Assembly: GCA_964346665.1 (NCBI GenBank)
Contig: CAYFVC010000026.1
Span: forward strand, 1 to 64,000
DNA length: 64,000 bases
Reading direction: 5' to 3'
Source: JAZGEG01 sp964346665
GTDB lineage: Archaea; Aenigmatarchaeota; Aenigmatarchaeia; QMZP01; QMZT01
Below the pieces are notes generated by a model. That model ran no database searches. It had not been told where the DNA came from and was given only the letters and a program-made list of their open reading frames with translations. Both the position numbers and the translations under genes were made by a program. Position 1 is the stretch's first letter. Every line of letters begins with the position of its first letter. Positions 1-7,903 of the stretch are shown one piece after another.

Positions 1-192
1 GTTTAGGATAACCCCTCCAGCCTCTGTTTTGTGGAGGATGTCAGGGGATTGTATCTTCAAAACAACAGGATATCCTATCATTTTAGCGAACTTCTTCGCC
101 TCCGAGGGATTCTTCGCGAGGAATTCCTTGGTTATGGGGATAGCGAATTTCTTGAGAATTTTCTTTGATTCAAATTCTGTGAGTTTTTTCAT
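1..192 (-). CDS. ADP-forming acyl-CoA synthetase beta subunit, N-terminal part (cut by window edge)
   Basis: The visible 64 residues are the start of the ATP-grasp subunit of the ADP-forming acetyl/acyl-CoA synthetase. This enzyme turns an acyl-CoA, ADP and phosphate into acid, CoA and ATP, and is a main substrate-level phosphorylation step in fermenting archaea. The segment ILHKTEAGGV carries a His (residue 54) at the place of the beta-subunit phospho-histidine of the family. The gene starts at the ATG complementary to 190-192 and runs off the left edge, so most of the ATP-grasp domain is not seen. It is divergent from the alpha-subunit gene, with only 28 bases between the two starts. Confidence 0.85.
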   Translation of the reverse strand, partial: MKKLTEFESKKILKKFAIPITKEFLAKNPSEAKKFAKMIGYPVVLKIQSPDILHKTEAGGVILN

Positions 193-220
193 ATTATTAT
201 TTTAAAACCATATTTAATAT

Positions 221-1513
221 ATGAATCTCGATCGCCTCTTTCATCCAAATTCCGTCCTCCTGATCGGTTCTTCAAAAGTGAATGTATCGAAGATTATGGT
301 GACCCCCGAAATTTTCAGAAGGGTTTACCTGAATCTTCACGAATTCGAAGGGCATGGTTTTCTCTCGGATATCGAAAAATCCCATAAGTATCCTCCAGCG
401 GATTTAACTATCATTAGTCTCCCGCCTGAAAATATCCTTAGGGTATCAAAGGAATTGAAAACCAAGTTTCTTCTGGTTCTCTCTGGAGGTTTCAACCCTG
501 AGCAAAGAAAAGGATTGCTGGATATTTCGAAAGGGAAGTTCCGAATCTTGGGGCCGAACTCCGTGTGCGGGTTGATAAACACGGAAAATCAATTGAACAC
601 CACCTTTGAGAAAGAATTGAGAACAAGGCCTGGGAAAATATCCGTTATCTCGCAGTCAGGAGGGATTGGAGCTACGATCCTTGACTACATGGTCTCGAAC
701 AAAATAGGAATTTCGAAATTCGCTTGGGTAGGGGATATGATTGACATAAATGAATGCGATCTCCTAGAATACATGCTGAAAGATGGGAAAACCAAAGTCA
801 TTTTGCTATATCTGGAGTCTGTTAAAGAGCCAAGGAGGTTCATGGATATCGCTAGGCATTCGAAAAAACCAATTCTCGTTTTGAAATCAGGGGTTTCGGA
901 GGAATCGAAGGAGCGAGCCCTAACACATACGGATTCGCTTTCAACACATTCTGAAATCTATTCTGCCGCTTTCAAGCAATCAGGTGTTATAGAAGTCGAA
1001 AGCGTACGCGAACTCTTCAACTACTCGCTGATATTCGAAAGGTATAAGAAGAGAAGGATAGAAAACGTTGCAATAGTATCGAATACGGGCGGGTCCTCTA
1101 TAATAGCCGCTGACTTTTGTCATAAGCTTAGATTGGATTTAGCAGAATTCTCGGAAAAAACTATAAATGAAATCCGTAAGAAATATCCAAAATTTGAAGT
1201 GATGAATCCCCTTGATATCAAGGCGGATGCAGATGGAGCTAGATACAAGCAAATACTCGACATCGTGGTCAAAGACAAGAATGTTGATTCCATCCTCATA
1301 ATAAACCAACTGAAATCCTGTTTGCTTAGGCCGGAAGATCTCGATACCTTGAAAAGGGTTAAAACAGGGAAGGTGATTGTGAATTGCGCCCCTGGGGATG
1401 AGGACTATCGAAAAATCCGCTTTTTCTTGAGAGATACGCTCCCTATCTACAGTTCGATAGAAGATGCTGTGAAGGTTTTGAAAAAAGTTGGCGAATTCGG
1501 AAAAAGGTTTTAA
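221..1513 (+). CDS. ADP-forming acyl-CoA synthetase alpha subunit
   Basis: 430 residues in the succinyl-CoA-synthetase-alpha/CoA-binding architecture: an N-terminal Rossmann CoA-binding domain (about 1-130), then two flavodoxin-like ligase domains. ISQSGGIGA at 144-152 is the ligase nucleotide/phosphate motif, and His236 in LTHTDSLS sits where the family's catalytic His lies. The usual glycine-rich CoA loop after the first strand is diverged (GSSKVNVSKI) and the N-terminal domain looks somewhat short, so CoA selectivity may differ. The beta subunit is encoded head-to-head upstream; the 28-base gap contains A/T-rich TATA-like sequence that must serve both genes. Substrate cannot be told from sequence. 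Confidence 0.85.
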   Translation: MNLDRLFHPNSVLLIGSSKVNVSKIMVTPEIFRRVYLNLHEFEGHGFLSDIEKSHKYPPADLTIISLPPENILRVSKELKTKFLLVLSGGFNPEQRKGLLDISKGKFRILGPNSVCGLINTENQLNTTFEKELRTRPGKISVISQSGGIGATILDYMVSNKIGISKFAWVGDMIDINECDLLEYMLKDGKTKVILLYLESVKEPRRFMDIARHSKKPILVLKSGVSEESKERALTHTDSLSTHSEIYSAAFKQSGVIEVESVRELFNYSLIFERYKKRRIENVAIVSNTGGSSIIAADFCHKLRLDLAEFSEKTINEIRKKYPKFEVMNPLDIKADADGARYKQILDIVVKDKNVDSILIINQLKSCLLRPEDLDTLKRVKTGKVIVNCAPGDEDYRKIRFFLRDTLPIYSSIEDAVKVLKKVGEFGKRF

Positions 1514-1546
1514 AGATAACCTGCATATTTATAAAAAATCCAAACC

Positions 1547-1606
1547 GAAGTGCACAGAAAGAAGATGGACACAGATATGGTCTGTGTCATACGAAACTTG
1601 TGCTTC
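1547..1606 (+). promoter_or_regulatory. Structured leader upstream of argF (two nested stems)
   Basis: An inner hairpin has arms GACACAG (1568-1574) and CTGTGTC (1582-1588) with a 7-base loop. An outer helix can form between GAAG/CACAG (1547-1557) and the matching bases at 1599-1606, with a two-base bulge. The structure ends 22 bases before the argF start, so it would lie in the mRNA leader if transcription starts upstream of 1547. A TATA-like ATATTTATAAAAAAT at about 1525-1539 would put the start near 1560, which would cut into the outer stem. Function is unknown; no riboswitch class is recognised. Confidence 0.3.
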
Positions 1607-1628
1607 ATTCGAAAATTGGGGTGGTTAG

Positions 1629-2537
1629 ATGGTTAAGCATTTCCTGACTTTGCTCGATTATTCTGAAAAGGAGATAAAACATATCCTTGACCTCGCTTTG
1701 AAAGTGAAGGCAGAGGAAATTGAGGAAAAACTTGAAAACCAAACTTTAGCTATGTTGTTCGAAAAATCCTCGACGAGGACAAGGGTTTCTTTTGAGGTAG
1801 GGATGACGCAGTTAGGAGGGCATGCAATATATCTCGATATGCGAACCACCCAGCTTGGAAGAGGGGAGACTATTGAGGATACAATAAAAACTATTGAAAG
1901 GTATTGCGATGTTGTGATGGCCAGGGTAAACAAACACAGCGATTTGGAAAAGATGGCTTCGGTTTCGAAAATCCCGATAATCAACGGCTTGAGCGAGAAG
2001 TTCCACCCATGCCAAACCATGGCGGATATGCTCACGGTTTTGGAGAAGAAAGGGAAACTCGATGATTTGAAGGTGGTTTTCCTTGGTGATTGTGGTTTCA
2101 ACATGTTCAATTCCACCATGATAGGGTTTTCAAAGATGTGGTCGAACGTTGTCGCTGTTTGCCCTGACAAGAAGGGATACATCCCTGACTTGGAAATTCT
2201 CGAAAAAGCGAGGAAATACGGAAAGGGGAGCATAAAGGTAGAGCATGACCCAATAAAGGGGATAAAAGATGCGGACGTTATTCACACGGATACGTGGGTT
2301 TCCATGGGGCAGGAAGACGCGGATAAGAGGATAAAACACCTGAAACGGTATCAATTGAATTCGAAACTTCTTGAGCATGCAAAAGATGCGATAGTCATGC
2401 ATTGTCTGCCCGCGCACAGGGGTCACGAGATAACGGATGACGTGATTGACGGACCGCAGTCGGTCGTTTTTGATCAGGCTGAAAACCGTTTGCACGCGCA
2501 GAATGCGATTCTTTTATACCTGCTGAAAGGCGTTTGA
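1629..2537 (+). CDS. argF: Ornithine carbamoyltransferase
   Basis: 302 residues, the normal length. It catalyses carbamoyl phosphate + L-ornithine to citrulline + phosphate in the cytosol. The carbamoyl-phosphate loop STRTR is at 48-52, HPCQ at 126-129, the ornithine-binding DTW..SMG segment at 221-227 and HCLPAHRG at 258-265, so all catalytic parts are present. The segment usually written GDGNN is GDCGFN here. No other arginine biosynthesis or arginine deiminase pathway gene is in the window (argS at 20.4 kb is a tRNA synthetase), so whether it works in synthesis or in catabolic citrulline phosphorolysis is open. It has its own leader with a predicted stem-loop. Confidence 0.95.
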   Translation: MVKHFLTLLDYSEKEIKHILDLALKVKAEEIEEKLENQTLAMLFEKSSTRTRVSFEVGMTQLGGHAIYLDMRTTQLGRGETIEDTIKTIERYCDVVMARVNKHSDLEKMASVSKIPIINGLSEKFHPCQTMADMLTVLEKKGKLDDLKVVFLGDCGFNMFNSTMIGFSKMWSNVVAVCPDKKGYIPDLEILEKARKYGKGSIKVEHDPIKGIKDADVIHTDTWVSMGQEDADKRIKHLKRYQLNSKLLEHAKDAIVMHCLPAHRGHEITDDVIDGPQSVVFDQAENRLHAQNAILLYLLKGV

Positions 2538-2568
2538 TTTTTAATTACCCCAAAACATTATAGATAAT

Positions 2569-2772
2569 ATGTGTTTCGCCCTCGTGGGGAAGGTCTTGGA
2601 ATTCGATGGAAAAAATGCAAAAGTTGATTTCGAGAGTGTTCGCAAGCGTGTGAACTCGGAATTCATAAAGGTGAAGAAAGGGGACAAGGTTTTGGTGTTC
2701 AACAATTTCATTATAGAAAGGTTGCAGGATGCATCGAAACCCGCTGGTGGTTTCGATATAGAGAGGTTATAG
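2569..2772 (+). CDS. hypC: HypC-type hydrogenase maturation chaperone
   Basis: 67 residues starting MCFALVGKV, the HypC/HupF signature with the invariant Cys2. HypC shuttles the Fe(CN)2CO unit to the large subunit of [NiFe] hydrogenase together with HypD. The rest follows the small beta-barrel pattern, ending in a KKGDKVLVF strand and an IERL segment. It precedes the next gene by one base (stop 2770-2772, ATG 2774), so the two are surely co-transcribed. It supports a functional [NiFe] hydrogenase in this cell, matching the Mbh-type operon at 14.8-18.6 kb, but no hypA, B, D, E or F is in the window. Confidence 0.85.
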   Translation: MCFALVGKVLEFDGKNAKVDFESVRKRVNSEFIKVKKGDKVLVFNNFIIERLQDASKPAGGFDIERL

Positions 2773-2773
2773 T

Positions 2774-3298
2774 ATGTTCAAAGTTTTACCCATAAAGGAC
2801 AAGGAGTTGTTTTTGAGGTATGCGATTCCATGTGGAGAAGTTTTGGTCAACAGTGGTGAATTGAGAGAGGATCTACTCAAACAACTGAACGATTCCGTGA
2901 AGGACAAACAGGATATTGAAATTCCAATTGAAAATGTGTTTAAAGTCGCAACAAGGATGTGCACAATACTAGCGAAAAAAATGGGGAAGAAGGAGATAGA
3001 TTCAGAGGTTATCCGAAAGTATTTCTTGATCGAACATGAGAATGCTATAAAGTGGAGAAAACAGATACGTCCCGATCTGAAGGTGAAGGATTGTCTGGTC
3101 TACCCTGGGAGAATCCTAAGGATTGATCACGATAAGGTTCTTGTCAGAACGCCTCTAGGGGATAAGTTCTTCAGGGGTGACTTCACAGAGGGTTTGAAAA
3201 TGAAGGATCGGGTTAGCGTACATTACGATTATATAGCAGAAAGTATAAAAGCAGATCACTTTAATAAAATGTTGAAGAGGAGAAAACATGGAAAATAA
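2774..3298 (+). CDS. Two-domain protein with a HypC-like C-terminal barrel
   Basis: 174 residues. Residues about 106-165 read like a second HypC: CLVYPGRIL (Cys107), then a short loop, KVLVRTPLGDK, a GLKMKDRVSVHYDY strand and an IAESI helix, in the same order as the hypC gene just upstream. The N-terminal 100 residues are mostly helical and not recognised; they hold a possible extra Cys pair (Cys20, Cys63). Cys107 corresponds to Cys2 of HypC but is internal, so it would not be exposed by removal of the initiator Met. Tight linkage to hypC suggests a hydrogenase maturation role. The end overlaps the next gene by 11 bases. Confidence 0.6.
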   Translation: MFKVLPIKDKELFLRYAIPCGEVLVNSGELREDLLKQLNDSVKDKQDIEIPIENVFKVATRMCTILAKKMGKKEIDSEVIRKYFLIEHENAIKWRKQIRPDLKVKDCLVYPGRILRIDHDKVLVRTPLGDKFFRGDFTEGLKMKDRVSVHYDYIAESIKADHFNKMLKRRKHGK

Positions 3299-4196
3299 GG
3301 AGTTGTTAGGGACGATTCTCGCCTTGCTGACAGCAATTATAAGCGGTTTCGCAATTCCTATGAACAAGATATTCGTTGTTGATTTGGATCCCACTGTTTT
3401 TACTGCTGTAAGAGCGATAATAATAGGGGTTATATTCCTTTTGCTATCCCTCGCTACTAAAGGCTTCAGTAAAGAAAACCTAGGGAACAATTGGAAATAC
3501 CTTGCTTTAATAGCAATAATAGGTGGGGCGTTCGCCTTCCTTTTGTTCTTCACCGGCCTAAAATTCACAACCGGTGGGAGATCCGCTTTCCTACATAAAA
3601 CCCTTCCCCTATACGTCGCTATATTCGCGTTCATTTTCCTCAGGGAGAAAATCTCTAAGAAGCAGATTTATTCTCTTATTCTAATGTTGATTGGAACTGT
3701 GATTCTATTTTCAGCTACTATAAATCCTGCTGATATGTGGATGAACCCGCAGCTAGGTGATGCGTTAGTTATAGGAGCGACAATACTTTGGGCACTGGAG
3801 AATGTGATCGCCCGAAAAGCGATGATAAACGGAGAGACGAACTTCGTGGTCTCTTTCGCGAGGATGTTTTTCGGGGGTGTTATACTCTTCGGTGTGGTTG
3901 CCCTCACAGGCAAATTCGATGTTTTGCTCTCGCTTACAACACAGCAGTGGAATAATATATTCATCTCCGTTTCTATACTTTTCGGTTACGTTCTGTTCTG
4001 GTACTGGAGCATAAAATACATCAACGTCTCTAAAGCGTCGACCCTCTTGCTTCTCGCCCCTGTTGTTTCGTTGATATTGGGAGTGTGGTGGTTTAACGAG
4101 CCAGTCCCTGCTGTCCAGCTTCTCGGCAGCGCATTGATACTAATAGGTGCGTATTTTGTGGTCGGAATAAAGAGCAGATTCGCGACAGGAGTTTGA
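3288..4196 (+). CDS. EamA/DMT-family transporter
   Basis: 302 residues with about ten membrane segments in two EamA repeats, the drug/metabolite transporter fold. The first repeat starts with a small-residue-rich helix (ALLTAIISGFAIPMNKIF) and the second near residue 155 (GDALVIGATILWALENVIAR), as in this family. It would sit in the cytoplasmic membrane and move a small metabolite, direction and substrate unknown. The start overlaps the preceding HypC-like gene by 11 bases, so it may be co-expressed with it. It is not close in sequence to the other DMT protein of the window (35.2 kb). Confidence 0.85.
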   Translation: MENKELLGTILALLTAIISGFAIPMNKIFVVDLDPTVFTAVRAIIIGVIFLLLSLATKGFSKENLGNNWKYLALIAIIGGAFAFLLFFTGLKFTTGGRSAFLHKTLPLYVAIFAFIFLREKISKKQIYSLILMLIGTVILFSATINPADMWMNPQLGDALVIGATILWALENVIARKAMINGETNFVVSFARMFFGGVILFGVVALTGKFDVLLSLTTQQWNNIFISVSILFGYVLFWYWSIKYINVSKASTLLLLAPVVSLILGVWWFNEPVPAVQLLGSALILIGAYFVVGIKSRFATGV

Positions 4197-4220
4197 TCTC
4201 TACGTCTTGTTTTGAAATTC

Positions 4221-4907
4221 TTAAATATGGTTATTGTTCCTTTCCCCGAATATCCCTCGTCCTATTCTCACCATGTTTGCTCCCTCTTCTATTGCTATTC
4301 TGAAGTCATCGCTCATGCCCATCGACAGGTAACGCATTTCAACGTTTGGGGTTTTAAGATTTCGAACAGAATCGAATAGAGATTTCATTTTCCTGAAAAT
4401 GGGTCTCGTGTCTTCAGGGTTTTCAAAGTAAGGCCCGATCGTCATGAGCCCTTGGATCTTTACGCCTTTCAGGTTTGAAACTTTTTCAAGAAAATCCTTT
4501 AATTCATCCGAGCGGACACCAAATTGCTTTTTCTCATCCGTGAGTATTTGTATTAGAACAGGTGTGATCTTTCGGGATTCAAGGGAGTGCTCGCTTATTT
4601 TTTTCGCGATCTTAACAGAATCAACCGATTGTATCATATCGAATATCTCGATCGCTTTCGAAACCTTGTTGCTCTGCAAATGACCAACGAAATGTTTCCT
4701 CGCATTCGAAATTAACGGGAACTTGCTTTCGGCCTCTTGAATTCGATTTTCACCGATATCTTTTAATCCTGAATCTATTGCTTCCCTTATGCGATTGAAC
4801 CCGAACGTCTTCGAGATTCCAACAAGAACTACTTTTTTTGTCCCAACTCTTTCAGATGAAATTTCGATTTCCTTTCTTATCCTTTCAAGATTTTCCTTTA
4901 TCCCCAT
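4221..4907 (-). CDS. YggS/PROSC-family pyridoxal phosphate homeostasis protein
   Basis: 228 residues forming the alanine-racemase-like TIM barrel alone. The PLP lysine lies in VGISKTF, followed by GENRIQEAESK, HFVGHLQSNK, the LMTIGP strand and LSMGMSDDF near the C-terminus with the phosphate-binding IGRGIFG, all hallmarks of YggS/PLPHP. These proteins bind PLP and keep its level balanced; no catalytic activity is established. The start codon directly abuts the stop of the NYN-domain gene upstream on the same strand (TGA then ATG), so they form an operon. Confidence 0.92.
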   Translation of the reverse strand: MGIKENLERIRKEIEISSERVGTKKVVLVGISKTFGFNRIREAIDSGLKDIGENRIQEAESKFPLISNARKHFVGHLQSNKVSKAIEIFDMIQSVDSVKIAKKISEHSLESRKITPVLIQILTDEKKQFGVRSDELKDFLEKVSNLKGVKIQGLMTIGPYFENPEDTRPIFRKMKSLFDSVRNLKTPNVEMRYLSMGMSDDFRIAIEEGANMVRIGRGIFGERNNNHI

Positions 4908-5369
4908 TCAAATCCTTTTAGAAAGCAGTTCAACATAATCAGCTGCGTGTTGTAAGGCCTTTGAAAAACCCGGTTTCGCCCCTATAACAAGGATTGTCTT
5001 CCCCTTCTCTTTCGCGAGCTGGAGCGCTGGCAAATAATCAGCATCCCTAGAGGCTAGCGCTATTATGTTTATGTTTTCGTTGAAAGAGGCCTTAACAATG
5101 TCAACGGCGACACTCACATCAACGTCTGATTCCGTTTCCCCTGCAAGCACAACCTTGGGCTCGAATCCCTGGTTAGCGACTGCCTCTATCAGTTTATCGG
5201 AGGCGTACTGGTTGAGGAAGACCTTCCCTGTAACGATCCTTCCGTACCTCTCGGTTTTTTTCCTCAATTCGTCAAGGTCTATGCTGAATTCCCTTCTTAT
5301 TATGTTTGGACCGTCCACGAATAGCGCCAGATTCTTCTTATCCTTCTCTTTCCTTTTTCTGAAAAACAT
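4908..5369 (-). CDS. NYN-domain (LabA/DUF88-like) protein
   Basis: About 153 residues. LALFVDGPNII is the first strand with the acidic residue of the NYN/PIN-like nuclease fold, SDVDVSVAVDI gives the central acidic cluster, ALASRDADYLPAL the third and VIGAKPGFSKAL the last strand. These acidic residues form the metal site in the PIN-like superfamily, so an RNase activity is plausible but unproven. A basic RKRKEKDKK stretch precedes the domain. ATG at 5369 is preferred over GTG 5378. It overlaps nothing but abuts the YggS gene, and faces the geranylgeranyl reductase gene across a 61-base A/T-rich promoter region. Confidence 0.85.
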   Translation of the reverse strand: MFFRKRKEKDKKNLALFVDGPNIIRREFSIDLDELRKKTERYGRIVTGKVFLNQYASDKLIEAVANQGFEPKVVLAGETESDVDVSVAVDIVKASFNENINIIALASRDADYLPALQLAKEKGKTILVIGAKPGFSKALQHAADYVELLSKRI

Positions 5370-5430
5370 AAGTATCACGAATGTGTTTTATAAATAACTT
5401 GTTTATTAAAAAGATTTAATAAGGTGGATT

Positions 5431-6624
5431 ATGTTCGGTAATCTTGAGAAGGAATACAATGTTGTTGTGGTAGGAGCAGGTCCTGCAGGCTCTTCCATCG
5501 CTAGGTTTTGTGCTGAAAAGGGATTGAAAGTTCTGGCTGTGGATAAAAGGCAGGAGATCGGGAGTCCGAAAAGGTGTGGTGAAGGTCTGTCCAAATCAGC
5601 GATAGAAAAGATGGGGATAGAGTTGGACAATTCATGGAAGAGCAGGACGATAAAAGGAGCGAGTGTTTACGCTCCAAATGGAAAGAAGATAACGGTTGAC
5701 TTTGAAGGCCCGGAAGGCTGGGTTATCGAGAGAAAACTCTTTGACAAGTATCTTGCAAAACTCGCCAGCCAGGCCGGAGCGAAAATCATAACGAAAACAG
5801 AGGTCTTTGACGTGAAAAGGAAGGATAACAAGATTATGGTCGGAATGAGATCGAGAGGCGAAACCTCCGAAACCTCGTGTAAAATACTAGTTGCGTGCGA
5901 TGGGGTGGAATCAAGAGTTGCGAGGATGCTCGGGATCAACACTACCCTTCCTTTATCCGATATCGCCTCTTGCGCGCAATTCGAGATGAGCGGGATACGA
6001 ATAGACTCTGACAGGATAGAACTTTATTTCGGGAACGGAATCGCCCCGGGCGGATATGTTTGGATATTCCCGAAAGGCGAAAACACGGCGAATGTCGGTA
6101 TAGGTGTTCGCAAGCCCTACTCAAAAAAATCAGCTTTGGTCCATCTCAAGGATTTCGTCAAAGAAAGGGATTCCCTCCGAAAAGGATCGATAATAGAGGT
6201 TAATTCAGGAGGAGTACCTGTGGGGGGGTTCCTTGAGCAAATGGTAGATGATAATTTCATGGTGGTTGGTGACGCCGCCCATCAAGTCAATCCCATACAC
6301 GGAGGTGGTATAAGCGAGGCGTATGTTGCGGGAAGGATAGCAAGCAAGGTTATCGCGAAAGCTTTCGAAAGGAATGACTTCTCCAAAAAATTCCTTTCCG
6401 AATACGAGAAGGAATGGAGAGAACAGAGGGGCAAGAAATTGAAGAAGATACTAAAGCTAAGGCGTGTGGTTGAAAATCTCAGCGATGAGGAATTGAATTG
6501 GTTGGCTGAGTATTTGAAAGGGGAAGAACTAGTTGATTTTGCAAGGGCATCCGGCTTCAAAAAGCTGGCTTTTATTCTCATGAAAAAACCGAAACTTGCG
6601 AAACTGGCAAGAAAGCTCATGTAA
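5431..6624 (+). CDS. Geranylgeranyl reductase family protein (archaeal lipid saturation)
   Basis: 397 residues. An FAD-binding GAGPAGS motif lies at 15-21, the family's RCGEGLS with Cys49, the PGGYVWIFPKG strand at 206-216 and the second FAD motif GDAAHQVNP at 280-288. Enzymes of this family reduce the double bonds of digeranylgeranylglyceryl phospholipids to make saturated archaeal membrane lipids. The N-terminus has no signal or membrane segment; the C-terminal lysine-rich helices (about 325-397) are probably membrane-associated. A GGTGG ribosome site precedes the ATG. It is transcribed away from the NYN/YggS pair. Confidence 0.9.
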   Translation: MFGNLEKEYNVVVVGAGPAGSSIARFCAEKGLKVLAVDKRQEIGSPKRCGEGLSKSAIEKMGIELDNSWKSRTIKGASVYAPNGKKITVDFEGPEGWVIERKLFDKYLAKLASQAGAKIITKTEVFDVKRKDNKIMVGMRSRGETSETSCKILVACDGVESRVARMLGINTTLPLSDIASCAQFEMSGIRIDSDRIELYFGNGIAPGGYVWIFPKGENTANVGIGVRKPYSKKSALVHLKDFVKERDSLRKGSIIEVNSGGVPVGGFLEQMVDDNFMVVGDAAHQVNPIHGGGISEAYVAGRIASKVIAKAFERNDFSKKFLSEYEKEWREQRGKKLKKILKLRRVVENLSDEELNWLAEYLKGEELVDFARASGFKKLAFILMKKPKLAKLARKLM

Positions 6625-6726
6625 TTTCTTAAAAATATAAATAATATCGATATCATATTATTTCTTGTGGGGTTTGAGAAATGAGCAACATCGAAGAACC
6701 AGAACCACCAAATCTTGGTGGTGTAT

Positions 6727-7209
6727 ATGGTAATAAAAAGGATAAGAGAGAATGGAAGAGAGAGGATAATTTCTTTAGCCCAGAGAATAAAGCCTGAGAA
6801 GTTCGGGCTGGATGATGTTGCCCAGCAAATATTCGGAGCGGTTCTTTTGGCAACACCTTTGTCCGTAACGGAAGAGGTCTGGATGTTGGCGAGAGAACTG
6901 GACCCTATACGACTAGTTATGTTCGTTTTGCTTTCGATAGCTGTCGTTGCGATAATCATATACTACACAAAATTCCAGAAAGTCGCAAAAGAGGCGATAG
7001 CGGAATTCGATACACACATAGTAGGTAAAACCTACATACCGAAAAGGGTGGTTTCTCTTTTCCTTGTGTCATACAGCATGACCTGGTTCGTTCTGTGGCT
7101 TTTCGGAGTTACAACTCATGTCGCAGACCCCGCTTGGTCCTTTAGGATTTTCGTATTCGTTTCGTTCTTCGCCTCGGTGGGGGCTGCAACAGCGGACATA
7201 CTGAGGTAA
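6727..7209 (+). CDS. DUF2391-type integral membrane protein
   Basis: 160 residues with about four membrane segments after a basic cytoplasmic start. PLSVTEEVW after the first segment, followed by a long helix and a KFQK loop, resembles the DUF2391/COG4711 family, whose role is unknown. ATG 6727 is chosen because GGTGGTG lies 4 to 10 bases before it. A second reading frame with a better-placed promoter starts at ATG 6681 and encodes 38 residues (MSNIEEPEPP...) that overlap this start; it could be an overlapping leader peptide, the true N-terminus joined by a frameshift, or chance. Confidence 0.65.
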   Translation: MVIKRIRENGRERIISLAQRIKPEKFGLDDVAQQIFGAVLLATPLSVTEEVWMLARELDPIRLVMFVLLSIAVVAIIIYYTKFQKVAKEAIAEFDTHIVGKTYIPKRVVSLFLVSYSMTWFVLWLFGVTTHVADPAWSFRIFVFVSFFASVGAATADILR

Positions 7210-7239
7210 ATTTTTATATAAGTTTTCGAAATGATTAAC

Positions 7240-7863
7240 ATGAGATGTTTAAGTTGCGGATCGGAAGTGAACGAAAATTGGATGTTCTGTCCTAGATGCG
7301 GATCTAAACTAAGGAAGGAAAGGGATGTTTTTAGCGGGGCTTTCGAAAGGATGGAACGTGAACTGAAAGGGATGGATAAAGTTTTCGAAAGGGATTTCGA
7401 GGTATTTGATCTCTCGCCATTCTTCAGGAAACCGACCAAGACCAGCGGTTTTTCCATAAAGATATCCAGGAGTGGAAACAAAAAGCCTAAAGTTTCCGTT
7501 AAGACATTCGGAGATGTTGACCGGAAAGAGGTGGAAAACGAAATGGAGAAGTTGGGTTTCAAGGAAATTCCCGAAACAGAAAGGTTTGAAGAGAAAGAAA
7601 GGGGAATCTGTTTAGAAACGGCAAAAACCACAGAGGAGCCTGAGACATGCGTTAGGAGAATTGGTGACAAGATCGTAGTTGAGGTTAAACTCCCAAGCGT
7701 AAAGGATATGAAGAACATAGAGGTCATATCGCTGGAAAGTTCAATCGAAGTGAAAGCGATAGCAGGGGATAAAGCGTATTTCAAGATTCTCACAAAACCC
7801 CAGAAAGCGAACATTGTTAGGAAGGATTTTGAAAACGGAATTCTTAGGATAGAGTTCGTTTGA
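7240..7863 (+). CDS. Zinc-ribbon protein with C-terminal Hsp20/CS-like domain
   Basis: 207 residues. Two CxxC knuckles in the first 20 residues (CLSC and CPRC) form a zinc ribbon. A charged middle region follows, and residues from about 150 (KIVVEVKLPSVKDMKNIEV...) have the beta-sandwich pattern of Hsp20/CS domains: a V-E-V-x-L-P strand, a segment on what is recognised by the core, and a final GILRIEFV strand like the family's G-x-L-x-V end. ATG 7240 is preferred over 7231 because it lies about 24 bases after the TATA box at 7211-7220, giving a leaderless mRNA. A possible small heat-shock-like chaperone or adaptor; function unproven. Confidence 0.65.
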   Translation: MRCLSCGSEVNENWMFCPRCGSKLRKERDVFSGAFERMERELKGMDKVFERDFEVFDLSPFFRKPTKTSGFSIKISRSGNKKPKVSVKTFGDVDRKEVENEMEKLGFKEIPETERFEEKERGICLETAKTTEEPETCVRRIGDKIVVEVKLPSVKDMKNIEVISLESSIEVKAIAGDKAYFKILTKPQKANIVRKDFENGILRIEFV

Positions 7864-7903
7864 ACAATCGAAATTTATATTCGGACTTAACCAATAATTC
7901 TAT

